From: Paractinoplanes deccanensis
Lineage (GTDB): Bacteria; Actinomycetota; Actinomycetes; Mycobacteriales; Micromonosporaceae
Direction of reading: 5' to 3'
Assembly: GCF_016862115.1 (NCBI RefSeq)
Contig: NZ_BOMI01000121.1
Span: 1-64,000, forward strand
Length of the DNA stretch: 64,000 bases
The position numbers were made by a program, and so were the translations under genes. Under the pieces are notes generated by a model, which saw nothing but the letters and a program-made list of their open reading frames with translations, was not told the DNA's origin and searched no databases. Below, in pieces: positions 26,218-33,949 of the stretch. Positions within the stretch are counted from its first letter, which is position 1, and each line of letters starts with the position of its first letter.

Positions 26218-26401
26218 GCGTGCCTCCGGTTCCGCCCAGCCCTCACCGATCGCCGACCAGACTTCCCGGCACACCTAAGATCAACCTAGCAGCGGCGCCG
26301 CCGGTCCTGAACCATCCCGGGCCGTGCCGGCAGCGGATCGGGCCGGCAGCGGATCGGGCCGAGGGCGGTTCGGAGCGTGCGCGGGCGGGTACCGCAATGC
26401 C

Positions 26402-27394
26402 ATGGCGCGACCGATCTGGACAGGGGCGATCACCTTCGGGCTGGTGTCCGTGCCGGTGGCGATGTACTCCGCCACGCACGAGCACGAGGTCAGCTTTCAC
26501 CAGTTCGAGAAGGGCACCGGCGACCGCATCCGCTACAAGCGGGTGAACGAGCGCACGGGCAAGGAAGTCGACTACGACGACATCGTCAAGGGCGCCGACG
26601 TGGGCGGCGGCGACTACGTGATGCTCGATCAGGAGGAGCTCGACGCCGTCGCGCCGGGCCGGTCGCGCAGCCTCGACATCGACCGCTTCGTCGAGCTGGA
26701 CGACATCGACCCGATCTACTACGACCGCACCTACTTCCTCGGCCCCGGCAGCGAGGAGACCGCGAAGGTCTACGGCCTGTTGCGCGACGCGATGGCGGAT
26801 GCGAACCGTGCGGCGATCGGCACGCTCGTCATGCGGGGCAAGGAGTACCTGGCGGCGATCCGCGCCGACGGCGACCTGCTGATGCTCCAGACGATGTACT
26901 TCGCCGACGAGGTCCGCGACCCGAAGGAGCAGATCGACGAGCTGCCCCGGCGCAACGCGGCCAAGCCGGCCGAGCGGCACATGGCCCAGCAGCTGATCGA
27001 CTCGATGGCCGGGCGGTGGCGTCCCGCGGACTTCCGCGACACCTACACCGACCGGGTCAAGAAGCTGATCGACGAGAAGAAGGCGGGCAAGGAGGTCACC
27101 CCGGCCGCCGAGGCTCCCGAGCCGACCGCCGCCACCGACCTCTTCGAGGCGCTCCGCCGCAGCGTCGAGGCCGCGAAGAAGGGCCGCGCGGCAGCGAAGA
27201 CGAAGGGCAAGCCCGCCTCGTCCGCACGGAAGACTGCCGCTTCCGGCAAGGGGAGCAAGGCCGCCGACCTCAAGGACTTGCCGAAGGGTGAGCTGCTCAA
27301 GCTGGCCCGCGACCTCGACGTCCCCAAGCGCACCACGATGAGCCGCGCCGAGCTGGAGAAGGCGGTCCGAAAAGCTCGGCGTGCGGCAGCCTAG
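26402..27394 (+). CDS. ku: Ku protein of bacterial non-homologous end joining
   Basis: A 330-residue Ku homodimer subunit: starts MARPIWTGAITFGLVSVPVAMYSATHEHEVSFHQ, a strong bacterial Ku hallmark, with the beta-barrel core to about residue 250. A Lys/Ala-rich linker then leads to a C-terminal SAP/Rho-N-like segment (LPKGELLKLARDLDVPKRTTMSRAELEKAV), seen in actinobacterial Ku proteins. It binds double-strand DNA ends and recruits ligase and polymerase. LigD-polymerase and ligase genes lie 5-6 kb to either side rather than next to it. Its stop overlaps the facing TetR stop in CTAG. Confidence 0.95.
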   Translation: MARPIWTGAITFGLVSVPVAMYSATHEHEVSFHQFEKGTGDRIRYKRVNERTGKEVDYDDIVKGADVGGGDYVMLDQEELDAVAPGRSRSLDIDRFVELDDIDPIYYDRTYFLGPGSEETAKVYGLLRDAMADANRAAIGTLVMRGKEYLAAIRADGDLLMLQTMYFADEVRDPKEQIDELPRRNAAKPAERHMAQQLIDSMAGRWRPADFRDTYTDRVKKLIDEKKAGKEVTPAAEAPEPTAATDLFEALRRSVEAAKKGRAAAKTKGKPASSARKTAASGKGSKAADLKDLPKGELLKLARDLDVPKRTTMSRAELEKAVRKARRAAA

Positions 27395-28092
27395 GGCTCG
27401 TCGATCCGTTCGAGCCAGCGGTCGAGCAGCGCCGCCTCGGCGGGTTCGAGCTTCTCCGTACCGGACAGCGAAAGCCGCGACCGCAACTGGCGCGCCGCAG
27501 CCCGCACCGGATCCTGCCCGATCGGCTCCCCGGCGCCGGCCAGGACCGCTCCGAAGACCGCGTCGCGGGCGCGGTGGGACAGCGCCGGGTCGTCGAAGAG
27601 CTCCGGCTGGGCGATGAGGCTGAGCGCCACCCCGATGTTGGCCGGCAGGATCAGCTGGGCGGCCAGCCTCGGCGTGGTCGTCAGCGCGCCCGCCGCCGCC
27701 GTGCGCACGAGGGTCGCCTCGAGCAGTTCCAGGATCCGCCGGTGGGCCGTGGAGTTGGCCCGCGGCCGCGGCGCGAACATGAGCTGGTAGAGCGCCGGAT
27801 TCTCCGCCGCGAACGCCATGTGGTCGTCCCAGCCGGCGTACATGTCGGCGACCGGGTCGTCGGTGACCTCCAGGCCGGCCTTGCGCCTCGCGTAGCGCTC
27901 GAAACCGGCGTCCGCGACCGCGTCGAGCAGCCCACGCTTGTCGCCGAAGAGCCGGTAGAGCACCGGCTGCGTCACCCCGGCCTCCTCGCACACCGCCCGT
28001 GTCGCGATGTCCCCGTCGGCTGCCGCCGCCAGCTGCCGCTCGGCCGCCGCGATCAGCGCCGCCCGGACGTCAGCGTCCTCCGCTCTCTGCAT
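27391..28092 (-). CDS. TetR family transcription regulator
   Basis: A 233-residue TetR protein with the N-terminal helix-turn-helix (about 9-55; LIAAAERQLAAAADGDIATRAVCEEAGVTQPVLYRLFGDKRGLLDAVADAGFE) and a helical ligand-binding C-half. It lies 3 bases after the stop of the glycosyltransferase gene and so may be the last gene of the XRE-glycosyltransferase operon. No palindrome of its own was noticed. Confidence 0.88.
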   Translation of the reverse strand: MQRAEDADVRAALIAAAERQLAAAADGDIATRAVCEEAGVTQPVLYRLFGDKRGLLDAVADAGFERYARRKAGLEVTDDPVADMYAGWDDHMAFAAENPALYQLMFAPRPRANSTAHRRILELLEATLVRTAAAGALTTTPRLAAQLILPANIGVALSLIAQPELFDDPALSHRARDAVFGAVLAGAGEPIGQDPVRAAARQLRSRLSLSGTEKLEPAEAALLDRWLERIDEP

Positions 28093-28095
28093 GAA

Positions 28096-29271
28096 TCAAT
28101 GATACGCCGCGACGCTAACATCGATCTGACTGAGGCTTTCGTGCGCCTTCGACGCCATCACGCGGCCGGGCATGTCGAACCGGCGCGCGAAATCGGCCGG
28201 ATCGCCGCCCAGCGGAAGCTGCACGAGGAACTTGCGCCACCTCTCCAGGTCGGCCTGCCACGCCTCCATGAAGTCCTCGCAGAGCCGGTGCGTGATGGCG
28301 GCGCTGCGGCCGCGGGCGGCCTCCAGCGAGCGGCGCATCCGCCGGTGCTCCGCCGAGCCGTCCAGCTCCCCGATGACCAGGTCGATGAAGCCGCGACGGC
28401 GGAACAGCGCGTCACCCCAGTAGGCACTCTGCGCGGTGCTGATGTTGCGGCCCGAGTCGAGCAGCCAGAAGAGGCCCTCGGCCAGCGTGTCCCCGAGCTC
28501 CTCGGCGGCAGCCCGTGCCGGATTGGCGAAGGGATCGTAGCTGCGCTGGCGCATGGTGCCGGCGCGGGCCGCGCGGAAGGGCACCCCGTCGCCGAGAAGA
28601 TAGAGCCAGTCCTCGTTGTAGATGGAGGGGTGGAAGGACTCGGTCCGGAGCGCGTCGACGATCATCGCGCCGCCGCCGATGAACGTGCCCTGCCGCCCGC
28701 CGACCGCGCGGTAGGCGTGGCAGACCACGGAGTTGTCGTGGTAGCCGCTGTTGGCCAGGCCCACCGCGCGGAAGCGGTCGACCAGCGCGGCCGCCCGGTG
28801 CAGCTGCTCCGGCTCCTCGACGTGGATGTCGTCGTCGAGGAACAGCACCCGCCGCCAGCCGAGCCCGCGCGCGAGGACCAGCCCGAGGTTGCGCTTGAGG
28901 CTGAGGTCGCTCGTCGTGCCGAAGCCGTTCGCCCGCAGCAGCCGGTCGGTGTCGAAGGACGGCAGCAGGCGGGCGAGCGTGCCGTCGACGCCGACGGTGA
29001 GCACGGCCGCGTCCAGGTGGCCGGCCAGCCGAAGCGCCTCCTCGGGCGCGGACGCGCGGCTGCACAGCGCCACCACGGGGACGCCGATGGCCTTGCCCAC
29101 CTCCATGGCGTGCCGCAGCGCGCCCGCCGGCCAGGCGGTCGGGACGATGATGGCGTCGAGGCGCGCCGTCGCCTCCAGCCCGGCCACGTCGACCTCCTCG
29201 AGAAGGTGGGCGTGGGAGCCGTGATGCAGGCTCTCCATGGAAGCGTCGACTGTGGACACGCCGCGGAGCAT
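28096..29271 (-). CDS. GT-A-fold glycosyltransferase-like protein
   Basis: A 391-residue protein with the GT-A nucleotide-sugar signature FLDDDIHVEE (DxD) near residue 155, preceded by SLKRNLGLVLARGLGWRRVL, as in family-2-like transferases, and followed by FIGGGAMIVDALR and NEDW. It should transfer a sugar to an unknown acceptor in the cytoplasm; there are no membrane helices. The ATG is 2 bases after the upstream XRE gene stop (TGACTATG), so the two are coupled. Some family members are enzymatically unassigned. Confidence 0.68.
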   Translation of the reverse strand: MLRGVSTVDASMESLHHGSHAHLLEEVDVAGLEATARLDAIIVPTAWPAGALRHAMEVGKAIGVPVVALCSRASAPEEALRLAGHLDAAVLTVGVDGTLARLLPSFDTDRLLRANGFGTTSDLSLKRNLGLVLARGLGWRRVLFLDDDIHVEEPEQLHRAAALVDRFRAVGLANSGYHDNSVVCHAYRAVGGRQGTFIGGGAMIVDALRTESFHPSIYNEDWLYLLGDGVPFRAARAGTMRQRSYDPFANPARAAAEELGDTLAEGLFWLLDSGRNISTAQSAYWGDALFRRRGFIDLVIGELDGSAEHRRMRRSLEAARGRSAAITHRLCEDFMEAWQADLERWRKFLVQLPLGGDPADFARRFDMPGRVMASKAHESLSQIDVSVAAYH

Positions 29272-29273
29272 AG

Positions 29274-30359
29274 TCAGGCCTTCGGCCACGCGTGCAGGAC
29301 GGTCTTCGGGGCCGTCCAGTCCGGTGTCGTCACCACGCCGGTGAGGACCTGCACCCGGAAGAGCAGGCTGAAGGCTTCCTTGCCGGCGAACCGCTCGGTG
29401 AGGTATCCGGCGTTCTTGTCCCGGAAGACGTCATGCGTGAGGGTGCGCACCGCGCCGTAGACGCCGCTGCCGTACATGCCGTTGCATACGGTGATGGTCT
29501 TCTCCCGGTTCAGCGGATTGGGTGCCCGGAAGAAATGACCCACGTCCTCCACCAGAGCCCGGTCCTCTCCCTCACCCTCGAACGCTGGGGTGAACGACTC
29601 GGTCTCGTCGTCGGTGACGACCCGGAAGCAGCCACGGCTGGGGTCGTCGTCGTCGGAGTGCTGGGTCACCGGCACGTCGGTCAATCGCATGGCGACCTGT
29701 GTCGCCTTGTTCCAGTCGATGCCGCCGAGCAGGACGAGGTGCTTGGTCCAGTCGGTCTCGCGCATGTCCCAGGCGCTGGCCCACTGCACCTCGAGATCGG
29801 GATTGACGGCCCGCAGGTGCCCGTGGAGCTCGAAGAGCGAGTCGAGGTCGGCGAGGCGGGACAGCTTGGAGCGGTCGGGGTCGATGTCGAGCTGCGGCTC
29901 GCCCTTGCCGGGCTCGGCGCAGACGATCATGATCGGCCCTTCCTCGTAGAACCAGGGGCCGTGCCCGACGATGGTCGGCGGCGCGGCACGCTTCGAGGTC
30001 GTGGCGGCCTCGCGCAACGCGCGCAGCTCCCGGGCGATCCTGGCGCGCGCCGTGGTCTCGTCCGCGGTCAAGTCTCGCTCGTCGATCAGCCGGTAGGGGC
30101 TCGATTCGACCGATCGCCTGGTGCAGAAGAACGTCGCGATGGCGTCGATGCGCTCCTCGGGCGGCAGCTCGGTGCCGTTCTCCCATGACGAGATGAGCGA
30201 AGCGCTCGTCTTCTTCCGCTCCGTGAGCGCCTTCGCCAGTTGCACCTGGCTGACCTTCACCTCCGGCGCCCACGACGAGCGCAGCGATTGCAGCCGCTCC
30301 GCCAAGGTCCGGCCGGGGTCCCCACCAGTGGACACTCCAGCACCTCCAGAAGAGTTCAC
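29274..30359 (-). CDS. XRE-type helix-turn-helix protein with unknown C-terminal domain
   Basis: A 361-residue protein. An N-terminal XRE helix-turn-helix (about 17-75; KVSQVQLAKALTERKKTSASLISSWENGTELPPEERIDAIA) is followed from about residue 130 by a 230-residue domain that I do not recognise, with HLVLLGGIDWN and 'ITVCNGMYGSGVYGAVRTL'. The latter looks like a small-molecule or nucleotide-binding fold, so the protein could sense a ligand. The GTG start sits right beside a palindrome ACTACA-N4-TGTAGT, which suggests autoregulation. It heads a three-gene operon with a glycosyltransferase and a TetR gene. Confidence 0.72.
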   Translation of the reverse strand: MNSSGGAGVSTGGDPGRTLAERLQSLRSSWAPEVKVSQVQLAKALTERKKTSASLISSWENGTELPPEERIDAIATFFCTRRSVESSPYRLIDERDLTADETTARARIARELRALREAATTSKRAAPPTIVGHGPWFYEEGPIMIVCAEPGKGEPQLDIDPDRSKLSRLADLDSLFELHGHLRAVNPDLEVQWASAWDMRETDWTKHLVLLGGIDWNKATQVAMRLTDVPVTQHSDDDDPSRGCFRVVTDDETESFTPAFEGEGEDRALVEDVGHFFRAPNPLNREKTITVCNGMYGSGVYGAVRTLTHDVFRDKNAGYLTERFAGKEAFSLLFRVQVLTGVVTTPDWTAPKTVLHAWPKA

Positions 30360-30362
30360 TGT

Positions 30363-30378
30363 ACTACAACTGTGTAGT
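30363..30378. promoter_or_regulatory. palindrome at the XRE start
   Basis: ACTACAACTGTGTAGT is an inverted repeat with 6-bp arms and a 4-base spacer, only 3 bases upstream of the XRE GTG. Half-sites of the same word recur through the divergent gap: TACAG at 30504-30508 and 30524-30528, and GTGTAG at 30539-30544 and 30557-30562. A regulator reading this motif would cover both promoters. The XRE protein is the likely binder. Confidence 0.6.
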
Positions 30379-30573
30379 CCTACAGCGTCGCCGGGAGACT
30401 AACAACCTCGCCGCCCACCAGCGAAAGCGACGCGCTCGTGAATGAATGCCGTCTCTCACGTTCCAGCGGCGTCCAGCTGTTGCTCCGCCGATGTACAGCA
30501 ACCTACAGTGAAGTCACTGGTACTACAGGTAGACCGAGGTGTAGATCCCGGTCGACGTGTAGAGGAGGCCTCG

Positions 30574-30789
30574 ATGGGCCAGCTTGCCGCAAGCACCTAC
30601 TCCCAGGATCTGGGCGCCGCCGTCGCGGCGCTCGTCGTTCTCGCCGCCGTCCTGGCCGCCGCGTGGGCGGTCGTCTGGGCCGTGTTCGTCGTCATCCGCG
30701 TGGGCGCCAAGCAGCGGGCCGCCGTCGCCGTCACCCTCACCACGGCTGTCGTCGCGGTCGTGGTCGCCATCGGCCTGCTGCATCGCTGA
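30574..30789 (+). CDS. small two-helix membrane protein, unknown
   Basis: A 71-residue protein: an N-terminal region, then a hydrophobic helix (about 13-42), a short charged loop (RVGAKQR), and a second helix (about 49-68). The ATG at 30574 has GGAGG 5-6 bases upstream. It is divergent from the XRE operon and the repeated ACTACA half-sites lie just before it, so the same regulator may govern both. No family is recognised. The short length and clear ribosome site support it. Confidence 0.68.
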   Translation: MGQLAASTYSQDLGAAVAALVVLAAVLAAAWAVVWAVFVVIRVGAKQRAAVAVTLTTAVVAVVVAIGLLHR

Positions 30790-30869
30790 CACCGGGGCGC
30801 CGCCGTCGTCCATCGACAGCGGCGCCGCGTGGCGGCACGATCACCGGAGGGCGGCCGATCGGGAGACCT

Positions 30870-31391
30870 ATGGTGAGCGACGAAGTGTCGATAAGGACGG
30901 CGTCGGACGAGGATGTCCGCAAGCTCGTCGACAACCGGAACGATCGGCATTACTTCCTCGATCACCTCGACCGGGACCGGGGCATCATCCTCTTCGCCTT
31001 CCGGGGCGAGGCGCTCGCCGGCTACATCTTCCTCCGGCTCGCGCCGGCCGAGGAGCCCGAGCTGCGCGCGGGGCTGCCCGGCGTACCGCTGCTGCAGCAC
31101 CTGCGCGTGCTCGACGGTCACGAACACTACGGGGTCGCGCGGACCCTCCTGAGCGAAGCCGAACGTCAGCTCGCCCTGCTCGGCTTCCACCGTGTCGCCC
31201 TCGGTGTGCATCCCTCGAACGAGCGGGCCATCGCCCTCTACCAGGGCCTATCCTTCACCGCGTGGCGAGAGGAGCACCTACCCACGTTCCACGTCGAGGT
31301 GCTCGACGACGACAGCACCGAGCGTAGTGACGACGTGTGTCTCGTCTTGGTGAAGCACCTGGAACGACTGCGCTGGATGGGGCGACGTTGA
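30870..31391 (+). CDS. GNAT family N-acetyltransferase
   Basis: A 173-residue GNAT-fold protein. ILFAFRGEALAGYIFLRL is the core strand pair, 'YGVARTLLSEAERQLALLGFHRVALGVHPSNERAIALYQGLSFT' gives the acetyl-CoA site and the C-terminal ALYQGLSF typical of the family. It would acetylate an amine or similar acceptor from acetyl-CoA; the substrate is unknown. GGGAG precedes the ATG. The following epimerase starts at a TTG overlapping its stop. Confidence 0.85.
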   Translation: MVSDEVSIRTASDEDVRKLVDNRNDRHYFLDHLDRDRGIILFAFRGEALAGYIFLRLAPAEEPELRAGLPGVPLLQHLRVLDGHEHYGVARTLLSEAERQLALLGFHRVALGVHPSNERAIALYQGLSFTAWREEHLPTFHVEVLDDDSTERSDDVCLVLVKHLERLRWMGRR

Positions 31392-32341
31392 CCTGGATCG
31401 TGACCGGGGGAGCCGGGTACATCGGCGCGCACGTCGTCCGGCTGCTGAGCGGCCGGGGCGACGTGGTGGTCCTCGACGACTTCTCCACCGGCCGCCCGGA
31501 ACGCCTGCCCGGCACCGTGACCGTGGTCCAGGGCTCGGTGACCGACCCGGACGACCTCGGCCGATTGTTCGCGCGGGTGCGGGCCACCGGCGTCATCCAC
31601 CTGGCCGCCTCCAAGGCCGTGCCGGAATCGACGGCGGCCGGTGACCCGTTCTGGCTGAGCAACGTGGGCGGGGTGCGCATGCTGGTCGAGGCGATGGCCG
31701 GGGCGGGCGTCGGCCAGTTGCTGTTCGCCTCCTCGGCGGCGGTCTACGGCGACACCGGCCGCGATCGGGCCGGGGAGCGCAGGCGGCCGCGTCCGGTCAA
31801 CCCGTACGGCGTCACCAAGCTCGAGGGGGAGCGCATCCTCGGCGCGGCGCGGCTCAGGTCGCTGGCACTGCGCCAGTTCAACGTCATCGGTGCCGGTCCG
31901 CACCCGTCCGCGGCGGACACCGGACCGGCGAGCCTGCTTCCGGCGGTGTTCCGGGCGCTGACCGAGGGCACCAAACTGGTCGTACGGGGTGACGACTACC
32001 CGACGCCCGACGGCAGCGCGATCCGCGACTACGTGCACGTGCGCGACGTCGCCCACGCGTACCTCCGGGGTGTGGAACTGCTGTCGCGTCGCCCGTCGTG
32101 GCCGGCGCGCCGGCACGCGGTCGTCAACGTGGGCAGCGGCCGGGGCACGTCGGTGCTCGACCTCGTCGGGCTGGCCGGGCGCGTGGCGGGCGCGGAGGTG
32201 CCCTTCCGGGTGGGGGAGCGGCGACCCGGCGACGCCGCCGAGTCGGTCGCCGACGTGGGCCGCGCCCGGCGGATGGGCCTGGGGCCGCGACACTCGCTGG
32301 AAGAGGCCGTGTCGTCCGCGTGGAAGTCGTGGCGCAGGTGA
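31388..32341 (+). CDS. NAD-dependent sugar epimerase/dehydratase, GalE-like
   Basis: A 317-residue extended short-chain dehydrogenase: Rossmann motif VTGGAGYIGAHVVR at the start, Ser in FASSAAVYGD, Tyr-Lys in NPYGVTKLEGE, as in UDP-glucose 4-epimerases, and a C-terminal part with DYVHVRDVAHAY. It probably acts on a nucleotide sugar. The start is set at TTG 31388 (overlap TTGA with the GNAT stop) because family members start just before this motif; a GTG at 31337 would overlap the GNAT gene by 55 bases. 30 bases separate it from the polymerase gene downstream. Confidence 0.82.
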   Translation: MTWIVTGGAGYIGAHVVRLLSGRGDVVVLDDFSTGRPERLPGTVTVVQGSVTDPDDLGRLFARVRATGVIHLAASKAVPESTAAGDPFWLSNVGGVRMLVEAMAGAGVGQLLFASSAAVYGDTGRDRAGERRRPRPVNPYGVTKLEGERILGAARLRSLALRQFNVIGAGPHPSAADTGPASLLPAVFRALTEGTKLVVRGDDYPTPDGSAIRDYVHVRDVAHAYLRGVELLSRRPSWPARRHAVVNVGSGRGTSVLDLVGLAGRVAGAEVPFRVGERRPGDAAESVADVGRARRMGLGPRHSLEEAVSSAWKSWRR

Positions 32342-32371
32342 GCCGGGCGCCGCTCGGGGTATCAGACAGGC

Positions 32372-33916
32372 ATGCCACAGCCCGATCAGCTGGCGCCCTA
32401 CCGGCGCAAGCGTGACTTCAGCCGTACGCCGGAGCCCTCGGGGGCCCCGGCCGGCGCCGCGGACGGCGTGCGCCGGTTCGTGGTGCAGCGGCACCGGGCG
32501 CGGCGGCTGCACTACGACTTCCGGCTGGAGATCGACGGGGTGCTGGCCAGCTGGGCCGTGCCCAAGGGGCCGACGCTCGACCCGAAGGCGCGGCGGGCGG
32601 CCTTCCACGTGGAGGACCATCCGCTGTCGTACTTCGACTTCGAGGGGGTCATCCCGGCGGGCCAGTACGGCGGCGGGGACGTCATCGTGTGGGACGCGGG
32701 CACGTTCGAGCCGCAGGGCGATCCGGGGCGGGCGGTCGCGGACGGCGAGCTGCACATGGACCTGCACGGCGAGAAGCTGCACGGGCGGTTCGCGCTGGTG
32801 CGCACCCGGCGGGGCGGCAGCGGCAAGCAGGAGTGGCTCCTGCTGCACAAGCGCGACGAGTACGCGGTGGAGGGCTGGGACGCCGAGGAGCACCCGCGCT
32901 CGGTGCTGAGTGGCCGCACCAACGACGAGGTCAGGGCGAACCCGGACCGGACCTGGCGCGGGGACCTGCCGCACGCCGACGCGGCCGAGGTGGCGGCGCT
33001 CGACCGGATCGGCGCGCGGGGCACGTGGGAGATCTTCGGGCGCGAGCTGCGGGTCACCAACCTCGACAAGGTGCTCTTTCCGGCGAGGGACGCCGAGGAC
33101 CCGGTCACCAAGCGGGACTTCCTGCGGTACGCGGCGAGCGTCGCGCCGGTGCTCACGCCGTACCTGCGGGGCCGTGCCCTGAACATGCACCGCTATCCGA
33201 ACGGCGCCGGCACGAAAGGCTTCTGGCACAAGGAGTTGCCGGCGCACGCGCCCTCGTGGTTGCCGCGATGGGTCAATCCGGAGGCGGATCCGGGGGAGAC
33301 GCGCACCTATCTGGTGGTCGACGAGCCGGCGGCGCTGGTGTGGGCGGCGAACTTCGGCGCGCTGGAGTGGCATCCGTGGACGTCCAAGGTGGACGCGCCG
33401 CACGCGCCGACGTACGCGCTGATCGACCTCGACCCCGGGACGAGCACCTCGTGGGAGGACGTGCTCGCGCTGGCCCGGTTGCACCGCACGGCTTTCGAGC
33501 ACCTCGGGGTGACGGCGCGCGCCAAGGTGACCGGGCGGCGCGGCATCCAGATCTGGGTGCCGATCGCGGTGGGGCCCGGCTTCGACGAGACACGGGCCTG
33601 GGTGGAGCAGCTTTCCCGTACGGTCGGCGCGGTCGTGCCGGAGCTCGTGAGCTGGAAGTGGCAGAAGAGCGACCGGGGCGGCCTGGCGCGGCTCGACTAC
33701 ACGCAGAACGCCATCAACCGCACGCTCGTCGCGCCCTACAGCCCCCGGCCCGCGGCGGGTGCGCCGGTGTCGGCGCCGATCGAGTGGGACGAGCTGGACG
33801 ATCCGGGGCTGCGGCCGGACGGCTTCACCATGCGCGATGTCCTGACCCGGCTGGAGGAGCGCGGCGACCTCTTCCGCGACGTGCTGGACCGTCCGCAGGA
33901 GCTGCCGCCTATCTGA
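32372..33916 (+). CDS. LigD-type 3'-phosphoesterase-polymerase, no ligase domain
   Basis: A 514-residue protein of the LigD family. The N-terminal phosphoesterase domain (about 1-190) has RFVVQRHRARRLHYDFRLE with its metal-binding His residues. The C-terminal primase-polymerase domain (about 220-510) has YALIDLDPG (catalytic Asp pair) and TGRRGIQIW. The expected central or C-terminal ligase domain is absent, making it a two-domain form. It should trim 3' ends and fill gaps in end joining with Ku (26.4 kb) and the separate ligase (21.9 kb). The ATG follows the epimerase by 30 bases. Confidence 0.9.
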   Translation: MPQPDQLAPYRRKRDFSRTPEPSGAPAGAADGVRRFVVQRHRARRLHYDFRLEIDGVLASWAVPKGPTLDPKARRAAFHVEDHPLSYFDFEGVIPAGQYGGGDVIVWDAGTFEPQGDPGRAVADGELHMDLHGEKLHGRFALVRTRRGGSGKQEWLLLHKRDEYAVEGWDAEEHPRSVLSGRTNDEVRANPDRTWRGDLPHADAAEVAALDRIGARGTWEIFGRELRVTNLDKVLFPARDAEDPVTKRDFLRYAASVAPVLTPYLRGRALNMHRYPNGAGTKGFWHKELPAHAPSWLPRWVNPEADPGETRTYLVVDEPAALVWAANFGALEWHPWTSKVDAPHAPTYALIDLDPGTSTSWEDVLALARLHRTAFEHLGVTARAKVTGRRGIQIWVPIAVGPGFDETRAWVEQLSRTVGAVVPELVSWKWQKSDRGGLARLDYTQNAINRTLVAPYSPRPAAGAPVSAPIEWDELDDPGLRPDGFTMRDVLTRLEERGDLFRDVLDRPQELPPI

Positions 33917-33933
33917 TGCTTATCAATATTTAC

Positions 33934-33949
33934 CGCTATCGTGTGGCGC
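33934..33949 (+). promoter_or_regulatory. possible near-leaderless promoter
   Basis: A local AT-rich patch (TTATCAATATTTACCGCTATCG, 33919-33940 region) stands in GC-rich DNA. TATCGT at 33934-33939 fits an actinomycete TANNNT minus-10 box, placing transcription within a few bases of the ATG at 33950. No ribosome site is visible, which fits a leaderless mRNA. Confidence 0.4.

Noticed and set aside
26327..26358. Two adjacent 16-bp copies (CCGGCAGCGGATCGGG) upstream of ku
   Set aside because: Only two copies; could be simple slippage and shows no link to a known operator.
31238..33502. 754-codon minus-strand open frame over epimerase and LigD-polymerase
   Set aside because: Shadow of two well-supported plus-strand genes.
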